Part shown: positions 35,908-46,794 of the stretch, piece by piece | Numbering within the stretch: position 1 is the first letter of the stretch | Layout of the letters: every line of letters begins with the position of its first letter | NCBI GenBank assembly: GCA_003008705.1 | Contig: PDUO01000021.1 | Coordinates: 684,766 to 748,765 of the forward strand | Reading direction: 5' to 3' | Length of the DNA stretch: 64,000 nucleotides | DNA from: Pezicula radicicola | Lineage: Eukaryota > Ascomycota > Leotiomycetes > Helotiales > Dermateaceae | The notes under the pieces: generated by a model | Told to the model about the DNA's origin: nothing | The model's database searches: none | What the model saw: only the letters and a program-made list of their open reading frames with translations | Made by a program: the position numbers and the translations under genes

Positions 35908-36593
35908 CATGGAGTTCGGAGTGCGAGCATATTGAACTTAATCACTGAAAGGGCGCAAAGTTGATTTCCGTTAATGATATCCCTATTTTCTTTTACTAAG
36001 GAGTTGATCATTTGCATTATCGGCGTTGTGGGTTCCCATGATCTAGCCAAGGGAGTTATAGTGAACAAAAGTTACACTAATGAAAGTTATGATTTTGGGG
36101 GTTACGGTTGGAATGAAAATAGATTGGTCAATTGATTTGGAGTCTCTTGAAAGCTATTGTATTATTATCTACGCGCAATTACAAGAGAAACTTCGCTTTG
36201 CATAAATAGGACGGATTGCTTGTACTACAAGTGTATCTTAGTGCAGAAAACAATAAACATTTCTGTGTAAATATTATAGGTGTGTTTGCTATAACTAGTA
36301 AGTTTATAAGATGTAATTGCTTTACATCCTATTATAAGACTATATTAGAATATTCTAAAGATTACTAGGCTATATATAATTAGTAGTATAAAGTCTCGTG
36401 CATGTTTTTCTATTCTCTAATTATTGTTTTAATAAGTTATAGAATTTTTCAAACTTAGAGGATAGTCTATAGTACTATTCTTAAAAATATGCTAGTATAG
36501 CTCTCTAGTTACTTTTAAATTGACCATGCCGGCGTAGTGCCAACTAATCTATAAACTAAAAAAGTTTAAGAGTCACTTGCTGAACCTTGTTAA

Positions 36594-36645
36594 AGTACTC
36601 GAGCTAGGTGAGCAAGTCAAGAAATTAGTTACTCTACTTGAATTT
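36594..36645. repeat. TTACTC/CAAGTC-family repeat
   Basis: This stretch shows the same building blocks as the clusters near 19300 and 47900 (GAGCAAGTCAAG, TTAGTTACTCTACTTGAATT). It is degenerate and non-coding. Confidence 0.35.
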
Positions 36646-36672
36646 ATAAATTTTATACATAGATTTTTAAGT

Positions 36673-36710
36673 TAAGAGATATATACCTAAGTAAGAGATA
36701 TATACCTAAG
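36673..36710 (+). repeat. perfect 19-bp tandem duplication
   Basis: TAAGAGATATATACCTAAG occurs twice head to tail without a mismatch. Confidence 0.9.
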
Positions 36711-37393
36711 TAAGTATTCGTATATTACTAGTGGTTAAGCGACGATCTCGTAAGGGGCCGGTTTTAACACGCGGGCTACAACAGCTGTTACTTTATGATT
36801 TACCCTCCTGCTTTCCTAAAACTATGAGAATTTTTGTAGAACTATTATTTCATATATACTAAATTATCCCTTAGTCTATCTTATTATCCCCTATTTCGTC
36901 AGATGCCATGGGCATGGACCAATAGGACGTGCACGACTAATCACATACAATTTTTGGTGATAAAAATCTGGGGTTGTCGAATCCCTGCACAAAATGGCAT
37001 ATAACGAACTAGGGGATAAAAATAAGTGCAGCTGATATGTAAATAATGTGATTTTTGGCGTTGTAGTGCCTGTGTCAAAATCGACCACTTATTTCTCCCC
37101 TGGAGAGACTGGGGTTTTTTCTAGCTTCTTCTTGAAGTCAGCCTTGCGACTCTAGTGGCTAACAATATTCTCCCACAACTATTTTGCAAACACAGTTCAC
37201 TCTTCCTGTCCTCTAAAACAATTCCAAAAAGCATTTCAAACAGCATTTCAAACAATACTTCAAAGGACCTCTTGCGGTTAGAACTAGAATTTTGAAAGTA
37301 CACCCAGGTAACAATTGCACTATACACAACTTGAGTTACACATACTAAGCTAATTCCATAGAGGGTTAAGCATATTGAGCTCTTGCGATTAAC

Positions 37394-38199
37394 ATGGCTA
37401 CGCCTACCAACGAAATGCGCCCTGATACCCCACACGAAGAGTCTAAACTTTGTGATTGCTGCATGGAGCAACGCTCTAAAAACTCTCTAGAAGTTCTGTC
37501 ATGCGGACACATTTACTGCACAGCTTGTCTACAAGAAGCGTTCTACCTCGCCAGCGACGCCACGAATTCATTTCCAGCTCATTGCTGCGGCAAACCTATC
37601 GAAGTTGAGATGCTCGAAAACGCCATAACCGACCGTGTCCTAATTGAAAGATACAAACAGAGATTACTCCGCTTTAATCTCCCTCAAGTATATTGCTCGG
37701 TTCCGATCTGTTCTGCTTTCATTTTACCTGAGAACATTTGCGGAGATAAGGCTACTTGTCCAGAATGTAGTACCGTCACTTGTATCAAATGCCAACAGAT
37801 ACTTCCTGCTGGTCTTCATGAAGGTCTTACTTGCGAGTTCAACCTTGCTACGAAAGAGGCTTTGGCTGTTATGAAACTCAATGATTATCGATCTTGTCCG
37901 AAGTGTAAGACGGCTACTGAACTTATTTCGGGATGCAATGATACTCAGTAGGTGAAGTAGCTCTATACAAACTGTTATAATTACCTGGTACTTTTACTGA
38001 CTAAAGTTTTTGTATTAGTTGTACTATTTGTGGTGAAGATTGGTGTCATAGATGTGGTAGCAGTTTTCGAGATGTAGATGAAGATCATCATTGTGATAGT
38101 GAGGGAGAAAATGAGGAAAGGGAGTTTGTTGAGTTACCTGAACTTCTTCCCGGGGAGACGAGGGAGCAGGTGATTGGGAAAATTCTGGGGATGGATTAA
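37394..38199 (+). CDS. RBR-type E3 ubiquitin ligase, short paralogue
   Basis: Exons 37394-37947 and 38019-38199 give 244 residues. RING1 spans residues 20-68 (C20-x2-C23, C37-G-H39, C42-x2-C45, CC at 64-65). An IBR domain lies around 100-150 (CSVPICSAFILPE, CPECSTVTCIKC). RING2 starts CPKC and continues across the intron into CTICGEDWCHRCG. RBR ligases pass ubiquitin through a RING2 cysteine; C181 in the GCN motif is the candidate. The residue two positions on, usually the catalytic His, is Asp183 here (GCND), unlike the paralogue at 39112-41443 (GCNH). The protein has almost nothing outside the RBR module. It is clearly paralogous to the neighbour: same motif order, the shared CSAFILPE block and an intron in the same codon. 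Confidence 0.87.
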
Positions 38200-39111
38200 G
38201 CGCTTTTATCTGTGGTAGATAAGGCGCGGGATACAGAGTTAAATAATTCAGTGGTCGATTGAGATGTTGATTGGGAAATTGGTTGGGACGGTGATTCAGA
38301 AGCGGAGAGTTAACTAGTTCGTGCCGGGAGAGATAATCCAGAATTTGATAGATAGACCCTGTACTGACGAGCTTATCAATGGCTTAATTCGTGATTCCAC
38401 TAGTGAATTCGGGCAAAGCTGTGGAATAAATTAAGGTGTTTGTTTGGAGCACGAGAAAATGGCAAACGCAGAGAAGTTAACGAGCGGAGTCGCGTTTTCC
38501 TGTGAGCTAAGCGATAGAATAGTCAATGTGCCTTAGAAGTAAAATCCTCTTCTTTAATTTATAATTCAAAGCTGCTATTTTATAAAATCTTAAAGATATA
38601 AAAGTGCTATGGTATATCGCGAGTAGTTCCTCCTACGAGTCTTGGTCCTGAATACAAGTCACAAAGTACCTAATTGTTAGCTGTTATATCGCAGCACCCG
38701 AATTATTTATATTTTCAAAACTTATTAAAGGAAAAAGAAAAGAAAAAGATCAAATGGTATAGCAAGCTTTTGTAAAGAAAACTTAATGTATTGTTCTAGC
38801 GAGGAAAGCTATTAGTAGCCCGTTGCAATATCGGTATGCCTCCTATGCTATTTGCATAAGCTTTTCTATCATCTGTAAACCCCAAAGATATCACTCATCA
38901 TAACTCCCCAACATTGGGAGTAATAATACGGCAAATGGTAAACTAGCTGTAAACTAATTGTAGCCAGCTAACGCGAAAGTTTGTAGTATCTCTTCCTGAG
39001 ACACAAACTCGAGCTTTCTGCGTTTTGAAAAGAGTGCCTTAGAGAGAGTTAGATCTGAAGAAAAGGCGAATCGGAAAGGGAATCGGGTCTCTCACCTGAT
39101 AAACAATCCCA
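38200..39111. other. convergent spacer between RBR paralogues
   Basis: About 0.9 kb between the stop codons of two tail-to-tail RBR genes. Some A-rich runs lie near 38720-38745. No gene and no obvious repeat linking the copies. Confidence 0.55.
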
Positions 39112-41443
39112 CTAAGTTGTAATAGGGACACCTGGATGTTCTGCATCCAAGCATCTCTCACACATCTGAAAACAACCGTTTGCGCACTTGAAATGATAGT
39201 TTAGCATTTCATACTCGCAACTATCACATTTGCCTTTCCCTTTTACTCTTCTGATGTCCGGATGAGTGCGTTTCAAGATCTCATCAAGCATTTCTTCATA
39301 AGACTGGCCGGGACTTGGAGCGGGTATGTTGGTGGGGTTCTTGTCGGCTGTACCACGTAGATTATCGTCAGAATACTGTGGGCATGTATGCTGAGTGTAA
39401 CTCAATTTGGTGTGATCTCTAAGACACAGATAGCACCAATTTGTTCCGCATGCCATGCAACTGGATGATTGTGTGAGTAAGGACTCTTAAATGAAAGGTA
39501 GGCGGGGGAGGTGCTTACTGCATGTGATTACATCCGCCACTCATCGAAACACCATTCTTACAATTAGGACATTCCTGATGTTTATTGAGTTTCATAAACG
39601 CTCGAAGTTCCTTTGCGGATATATCCAGATCACATAGAATATCATCATGAAGCCCGTTAGGAAGATGCTTACGACATTTCGTGCAGGTGACCTCGTTACA
39701 CTTTAGACATATTGCCTTATCGTAAAGAATAGCTTCCGGTAGAATGAATGCAGAACATGCTTCCACAGAACAAAACAATGGATTCTTGGTCTTGATCTCA
39801 ATTATCTTCTCCTCGAAACGCTGTACAACACTTTGTTTTAAAAACTTCTCCAGTCCTTCGATTGAGGTTATTGGTGTACAGCAACGGGGTGGGAAAAATC
39901 CGGTTAGCGATAATGATTGATCGAACATCTCTTCTAGGCATTTTTTACAGCAGCGGTGGTTGCAGGGTAGGAAAATGACCTCGTATTTGGTGAAATTGTC
40001 GTGTACACAGATTGCACATTCGTACTGCTCAGCTTCTGGTTTCTTAATTTGCTCTTGAGTCGATTCTGAAGCAGCGTCCGTGGAAGGAGATACCAAAGTG
40101 TTGCTCTCTCCTGACTTAGAGTCATCATTCTTGATATCTGGCTCAGCAACCGTGACCTCGTCTTCCTGATCGTCCGAAATACTGCTAGAAGTACTGCTGT
40201 TGTCTGGATCCGAGTCATTCTTCAAGACTGCTACGTTATCGCGCTCAAAATCTTTGGATGAGTCGGTAGTAATAGCTTCTCTCTGACTTGTGGCTGTTTT
40301 TGAAGTTTTGCTATCATCTGTTGAGGAAACCAAAGAACCGTTTTCTGATGTAACGGCTGAATGTTCTTCGATGGCGGTGTTGTCGTTGGTGCTTGTAATC
40401 AAGGATGTAACTTCATCTCTGGGAGTAGGAGAAACTCCCGATGGTTGAATAGTTTGGGATGATGATTCATTCGTTGTTGTAGATTGTAAAGTTGTTTCAG
40501 GTGAAGGGTTGATCGAACTCGTAGGCTGGGGTGTTGGCTCGATCACTGTTTGGGAGATAGGAACAGGAGATGTTGTAGCTTGGGCGATATCATCTTCTCC
40601 TGAGCTGAGACCTACTGTATCCTTTGTGCCGTTGAGAATTCTGGATGCTTTGCCTATAACGCCTGCTGTTGCTTCACCGACTATAGATCCTGCCTTATCT
40701 GTAAGAGCACGAGCAGCGCCCTTAACAACATTAGTAGTAGAGCCAGGTTTATTCGTGATGCCACCAGCTACACCGCCGATTAAATCCTTTACGCCATCAG
40801 CAGTAGATTTCAGTTTGTCGGTTGCACCTCTAGCTACAGCTTGAGCTTGATCGGTAGCGCCTGGAATAGTGTTCCCGACATCTTTAGCTTTATCAATGAC
40901 TCCAGAAGTAGCACTACCAAGAGTATCTTTCGCTCCATCGGCAGTAGATTGAGATTGTACGCTAGCTTCTGGTGCAGGAACTGGTGGTGTAACGACTGTA
41001 GCGATAGGAGGTTGTGCGCGAACCACTGGTGTTGGAGTTGGAGATGTATCAGCTTGAGCGACAGCACGTCGTGAGCTAGGTACTTGTGCAGGACCTGGAG
41101 TCGTAGCAGCTTGGGTGACAATCTCTTGTGGCCTAGCTACAAGTGTAGGAGCTGGCGAGATACCGCGATGATGACGTCCGAGTCTTCGGTAAGCATGTTC
41201 GAAAGGGTTTGGATCGATTCTACCACCTTGGATCTGTCTAGCCAATTGCCCATCTTCGAGGACGCCGAAGATGCGATCAAGTTCCTCCTCTTGCAACTGG
41301 CGCGCAAGGTTCAAATCTTCATTATCGCTCCCTTCCGTCTTGAACTTACTCTCATGACTCTCCTCTAGTTGAAGCTGTTGGATGAGGGCTGCTGTATCCT
41401 TATCTAGCTGTCGTAGCAAGTGGTTGTTTGTGTTGGATGCCAT
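39112..41443 (-). CDS. RBR-type E3 ubiquitin ligase with long N-terminus and ZZ-like finger
   Basis: Two exons on the minus strand (41443-39519, 39460-39112) give 757 residues. The N-terminus has charged helices with QLQ repeats (LNLARQLQEEELDRI) resembling ubiquitin-interacting helices. Residues ~180-290 hold repeated Ala/Gly/Lys helical units (GATDKLKSTADGVKDLIGG and similar), like LEA or apolipoprotein-type repeats. A Ser/Thr/Asp-rich disordered part follows. RING1 starts at residue 476 (CAIC...CNHRCCKKC), the IBR is about 558-605, and RING2 has C638 followed by H640 (GCNHM), the expected catalytic pair. The C-terminus (after ~710) has CDSCEYEMLNYHFKCANG, a ZZ-type zinc finger pattern. The last intron interrupts the codon after GCNHM, as in the paralogue. 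Likely an active ubiquitin ligase; substrates unknown. Confidence 0.87.
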
Positions 41444-42358
41444 TTTGAGGAATGAGTATTGGTGTTGTAGATGGTTACAAAGAAAGTCCCTGTAGGTGAT
41501 GTTAGGAAGAGAGGTTTGATTGGGGTGAGGAGAAAAGGGTAAGTTGAAATCCGCTCGGAAGCTGAAATCGCAAACAGGAGAGGAGCCGGCCTAGTACAAT
41601 ATTGTTCATAGGCTTTACCTTACAGTGGTTGAAATCAAGGAGACTTGCGTTAAACGGGTGTAATTTAATTGCTTTTTAGCTATTCTACAACCGCATGTTG
41701 TTGTTGTTGTTGTTGCTGGAGAATGGTTGCTGTAGTTGGGTTGAAAGTTGAGGCAGAGGTAGAGAAGAAGTTAAGCCTAAAACCTTTGAACAGTAAAGCT
41801 TGTTAATGTAGAAACAGTTTTATAACTTACCTCCTAAAAGTAGGCTTAATTTAGCACTATTTTTATATGCAGAATATAACACCCATTTATTACCTTCTTT
41901 ACTTCACTTGATACTCTAAATGGCCTTATTTACAAAATGTCTTCGAAAAGTGTAGATAGTAATAATTGAGCGGTAGTAGTTATACGACAGTGTTTGATTC
42001 TTATGACACCATACCTCTATTTATGTATTCTGGTCTAGGCTCTTGCATTCCGAGTAAGACCAATAGCAAAAAAAGAAAAGAAAAAAAAAACACTGGTTGT
42101 GGGGCACTGCAGCAAAGCAACACCAGTTACAAAGTACGAAGCTAAGCAAGAAGTAAAGATGCAATTGGACTACTGTAAAACATGCTTCAATATTCATCAC
42201 AAAATACAAGGTCTTAATATGTACAATTGATTAGTAGACACTACACCAGGACAAGAAATACAAGCCAAGAACAAAGACAATCCAAACCCACACTACTCCC
42301 ACTCACCCTCTCAAAACAAAAAGCCATAGCAAACAAACCCAAAACCCCAACTAACCTC
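41444..42358. other. intergenic upstream of the large RBR gene
   Basis: The promoter of the large RBR gene (minus strand, reading away from here) and the 3' flank of the MFS gene. It contains a (TTG)n run at about 41698-41717 and A-runs near 42070-42090. No gene seen. Confidence 0.5.
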
Positions 42359-44641
42359 CTACCCAGCACAATAAGTACTCCTAGCCCTCATTCTCTCTCC
42401 ATACCTCCAAAGCAAAATCGGCGCCGGAACCCCAATAACAATAGCTAGCCCAGCAATCAATGCATTGCCACCTGCAATACCAAGTGCACCATACATAGCC
42501 GGAGCAAAAAGAGGAAATCCAAAACCTGCCATTGTTCTGACGAATGCTGCTGCTCCGGTTGCTGATGCTGAGTACGTTGTATAGGCATCTACTACATATG
42601 ATTGGGCGCATTGGAAACAGATTATACAACCTGTACCGAAGATTGCGGCACCGATGTTGGGGAAGATCCACTATTGGGGGTTGGAGTTAGTGGGGTTGAT
42701 TTTAGGATGGTTTGTGAGAAGGGAGGAGGTGAGGCGGAAATTACGTGGATATCGCCGCGGGATGTGAAGCCGTAGATGAATAGACCTATTGGGACAAGGA
42801 GACCACCGGGTAACATTAGTGGAACGCGAAATTCGGGACGGCCTTCAGATTTGTATTTCTTCTTGAGTCTGGTGTATATCTAGAGTGTCTTAGTGACTGA
42901 CATCTTACTGGTTTATTACTGAGGAATACTTACTCCATCTACGAGAGGAGCGCATATCTGTAATCCGACAACAAACCCAATACCTAGAGACAGGTAATTG
43001 AGACTCGCTATCCCGACCGGCTCTTCATAGATGTCTTCAAATACATCCGAGAAGGTTGAAAGACTGTTAGATGCATTAGTAAAGGAAGATTTTAGGTTGC
43101 TTGGTAAACTGGGAAATTTAGGGCTCTCTAGTCTCTCTTTCAACTGAGCAGTTGAGTTGTATAACTCAAGTTTACTCGACCACGAACCCCCACGGTCCTT
43201 CCAACAAAAAGTCCAAAACACGAAAAGCATAATCAAGGGGGAAAACTCACACAAGATACATAAGTCCATAGACATAACCCCGATACAACGCAAGGACCTG
43301 GATAGTAGGTTGAGTACCTAACATAACGAAAGGTCTCTCCAAATTATGCCAAAGATTCTGTAGGAAAGTCTCGTCTTTATCATACTCAGTATACAAATCC
43401 TGATTACCATTTTCCTTTCGTAGTTTCTTGGCTCTGGTGGCGAGGATTTTGGGGGCGTAGGTTTCTTTGAGGAAGAGTGTTGCTAAGACTTGGACGAGTG
43501 CATCAACTATGGATGTTCCCCAGAATACCCACCGCCAGGTTGTGTTTTGTGTTATTATACCTCCGGCTTTGGGGTGTTAGTTGTAGAGATTTGGTGAGTT
43601 GAGGTGGGTTACTTACCAATTGGACCAACTATAAGAAACATGAGTCTTGAAGTATTTTGGCGTGAGGGGAACATGGAAGGTAAATAAAAAGTTTAGGAGG
43701 CTGTAGATTGCATATCAGCTATGCACAAACGTACCTGAGGGTCCTAGGAAGGGTGCCAGTGAGTAGATAGCCAAAGCTTTTCCTCGTTCTTCGGCTCTCC
43801 AACAATCACTCAGTACACCACCACCCAACTATATATCATTTAACACGAGATCGCCAATACTCATCCACAATAGAAAGTTACTTACAGCTTGAGGAGCACT
43901 GGCGCCCAGCCCACTAAGAAACCTCAACACCATCATCTGTTGCTTCGTCTGCGCAAACCCACAAGCTGTATTGAAAACTAGGAACCACATATTCGACCAC
44001 CGCAAGACGACTACGCGACCATACATTTCAGAAAGCGGCCCAAGTAGGAACGGACCAACTGCATAAGCGAGCAGGAAAATGGACATGACTAAAGCCTTTT
44101 CGATTTGACTGGTAATGTCGAATTCCTCTGCTATGGTGGTAAGAGAAGGTGCCACCATTGTTGAGGCAAGTGGCGAGATGAATGTGAAAGATGCAACGAT
44201 GACGGTTGCTGTCCAGCGTGTTCGTCGAGGCCAGTTGAGGGGGTTAGCTGGATCATCGGGGTTTGACCAAGTAACCTTAAGTCAGTTAGTAAGAAAATCA
44301 TGTTGACTTCTAGAACGGAAACACACCAAATTAGGATCATTAGGATCCTTAGCATCCTTAGAATTGTGATCTTTAGAAGAATCATAGTCTCCGGCATCGC
44401 TCCTAGGCTTCGAATCTCACGGTTGACTCGGAGGCCAAGCGTCGTAGGCTGGACCAGGTGATTGATATTTGTGGACAGGACTTTTTAACATTTGCCATTC
44501 TTCGTCATCTTCCAATCTTTGGCCACCTCTGATCTCTGTATAGGATCTAGTAGACTTAGATCGAAAAACTATAGGAGGCAGAGCGAAATTTCTAAATGAT
44601 GGAAGTCGATTGATTGATATGCTAGACCTGTGAGTTGCCAT
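42359..44641 (-). pseudogene. MFS drug:H+ antiporter-type transporter gene with one in-frame stop
   Basis: Eight exons on the minus strand: 44641-44327, 44275-43886, 43828-43735, 43628-43617, 43566-43251, 43063-42934, 42879-42745 and 42670-42359. All junctions are in phase and would encode 567 residues with 12 membrane segments. Signatures seen: NPDDPANPLNWPRRTRW before helix 1, motif A GPLSEMYGR, FLGPSVGPIAGG, and FEDIYEEPVGIASLNYLSLG. The frame is interrupted once, by TGA at 44417-44419 (codon 75) in the cytoplasmic N-terminal tail; the context would fit a CGA to TGA change. No spliceable intron removes it, since the only GT-AG pair across it is 18 nt. The next usable ATG (44158) would lose helix 1. 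The rest shows no decay, so the loss is recent, strain-specific or a sequencing error. Exon 4 is a 12-nt microexon. Confidence 0.78.
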
Positions 44642-45603
44642 ATTTTTTGAATTACCGATATTAGAAATGAAGACAATAGTAAGTACTTCATACATGTAAA
44701 TTACATCACGAAATTCTTAGAAATTTAAGCTTAAGAAATGAAACAATTATACTTGTGCAATTGGTAGAAGCTTATAGTCTTGCCACCATACGTTGATGAC
44801 ATATCTAGAGGCAATTCGTTACGAGCTACCATAAAAGTTAGAACTACCTGGAAGTAATGAACGGAGTAGAAGAGTTGAGATAAAAGAAAAATCTAGGTTT
44901 CTTGTCTGTTTCGCAGCATTGCTTGTTTCGAGCCCCACCGAGGCACTCGCATCGACTACTGCGCATAAATCAAGTTGGCAAAGAGAGTTAGAAGAGCTAA
45001 ATTCCTTACCTACTCTATAAATACAAAGTACTGCATTTAAAATATGTCATTCTCGATCGATAATGTCTTGTCATTTCTCGTATTTCAACGCTGCGCGTTG
45101 TACATCAGCTAACCTACTGAGGCTGAGTTCTCAGGGGTCTCGAGGTCTTGGGGTCGCGTGCACACTTACTGCATTTGTTTGCCAAGCACTCTCCGCAAAA
45201 CGAATTGATATCACAAACGGCTCAAGCTGATGGTAGTGGTGGTTACCGAGAACTTAGCAAACCCTAAGACTCGTACTTCTAGCATCTTGATGTTGCGTGC
45301 TAAAAATGAACTGTTCGAATGCGAGCTCTTATGCATTTCCAATGGGTGGTGCGCAAACTCCCAAGACAAAAACTGCCAAGATATTTTTCAGCTTTGCGAT
45401 GGATATATCATCATCTTTTGAGAGCTCGAGTGGTAGCTGTGATCATGGTTAGGACTCTCTTCATTTCGAGATGATAAACCAGCTTTTGCATGTCACGAGA
45501 AAAACACAAAGCCAAAACAAAGTCATACTGAAAGTACAGTCAATTGTAAGACTGAGAATCGTCCAACACCTATTGCATATCCAAACACTTCCTTAGATTC
45601 CTC
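44642..45603. promoter_or_regulatory. divergent region between MFS gene and glycerate kinase
   Basis: 962 bases between the start codons of the MFS gene (minus) and the glycerate kinase (plus), presumably holding both promoters. No gene, repeat or strong TATA box seen. Confidence 0.45.
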
Positions 45604-45624
45604 ATGTGGCCACCACTACAAACC

Positions 45625-46794
45625 ATGCGAATCCTTGTCTCGCCCTCCGGATTCAAAGAAAGTCTAGAGCCAGACGCTGCAGCAGACTGTATTGAGGAAG
45701 GCATTTTAAGAGTCTTGCCCACCGCCATTATTCGCAAAGCACCACTTATCGACGGAGGAGAAGGCTTCACCCGGGGACTCGTCGCAGCAACTCATGGTCG
45801 TGTAGAGAGCTGCACGGTGACTGGACCTGTTGGGAAGCCTGTTGACTCTTTCTACGGATTTACTGGTAGCAGCCGCAAGAATGCAGTCATCGAAATGGCC
45901 GCGGCAGCTGGGTTGCGACTGGTACCAAGAGATGCTCGAGATCCAGCAGTAACGACAACATACGGTGTCGGTGAGCTGCTTGCAAAGGTCTTAGATGAAG
46001 GTGCAACACACGTCCTTGTTGGTTGTGGTGATTCAGGAACATGCGATGGCGGGGCCGGAATGCTTCAAGCACTTGGAGGTCGACTTCTCGATATCGATGG
46101 GAACGAGCTTCCAAAGGCTGGAGGCGGGCAGGATCTGGCGAAGCTTGCAGATATCGATCTCTCGGGGTTGCATCCACGTTTGAAAGAAGCCAAAATCGAG
46201 GTTGCATGTAACTGGGATAACATACTCTGCGGCGAAAAAGGAGTTGCTCGCGTGTTTGGTCCTCAAAAAGGCGCAACAGAGCAGCAGGTGGAAGAGCTTG
46301 CCACTGCTCTAGATACATATGCTTCAGTGGTAAGAGACAAGCTAGGTTTTAGCATCTCAAGCGCTGGAGGAAGTGGAGCTTCCGGCGGTTTGGGAGCAGG
46401 CTTGATGATCACCGGCGCCACTTTACATCCGAGATTCGACTTGATTATGAAATACATTAATCTTGACGTCCTCATGGAAGACTGCGACCTCGTCATCACA
46501 GCCGAAGGGGGTATAGATAAACAAACACCCAGTGGTAAGGTTCCAGCAGAGGTTGCAATGTATGCAAAGAAACGAAATTTGCCAGTGCTAGCACTTGCTG
46601 GCAAGATTGGAACGGGTGCCAGTGCTAACTATTCCGCCGGAATCGACGCATACACAAGCATCTTGCAGAAACCCTCATCGCTGGAGGAGGCTATGGAAGA
46701 TGTGGAGAGGCTTCTCCAGGATTCTGCGGAGAGCGCCATGAGAATGATCATGATTGGCCTTAAAATAGACGCAGACAGACGTAGATGGAAGTGA
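45625..46794 (+). CDS. glycerate kinase (GlxK/GarK family)
   Basis: A single uninterrupted exon of 389 codons. It begins MRILVSPSGFKESLEPDAAA, matching the start of bacterial glycerate 2-kinases. It continues with IDGGEGFTRGL, the glycine-rich GCGDSGTCDGGAGMLQALGG, the AGGSGASGGLGAGL loop and TAEGGIDKQTPSGKVP, all hallmarks of this family. The enzyme phosphorylates D-glycerate with ATP, feeding serine, glyoxylate or sugar-acid carbon into glycolysis (family knowledge). An in-frame ATG lies 21 bases upstream (45604), but the second ATG has the better context (ACC before ATG) and fits the family N-terminus. Lack of introns among intron-rich neighbours and the bacterial-type family are compatible with an old horizontal origin, though the family is widespread in fungi. 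Confidence 0.93.
   Translation: MRILVSPSGFKESLEPDAAADCIEEGILRVLPTAIIRKAPLIDGGEGFTRGLVAATHGRVESCTVTGPVGKPVDSFYGFTGSSRKNAVIEMAAAAGLRLVPRDARDPAVTTTYGVGELLAKVLDEGATHVLVGCGDSGTCDGGAGMLQALGGRLLDIDGNELPKAGGGQDLAKLADIDLSGLHPRLKEAKIEVACNWDNILCGEKGVARVFGPQKGATEQQVEELATALDTYASVVRDKLGFSISSAGGSGASGGLGAGLMITGATLHPRFDLIMKYINLDVLMEDCDLVITAEGGIDKQTPSGKVPAEVAMYAKKRNLPVLALAGKIGTGASANYSAGIDAYTSILQKPSSLEEAMEDVERLLQDSAESAMRMIMIGLKIDADRRRWK

Larger units (their letters stand above)
35908..37393. other. AT-rich intergenic with short repeats
   Basis: About 1.5 kb, AT-rich from 36200 to 36900. It contains repeat motifs at 36594-36645 and a perfect 19-bp tandem duplication at 36673-36710. No gene seen; the final 250 bases are probably promoter of the RBR gene. 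Confidence 0.5.

Noticed and set aside
42916..43293. 125-codon minus-strand frame beginning MRCIGVMSMDLC
   Set aside because: It runs through an intron of the MFS gene (43064-43250); only its second half is true coding sequence.
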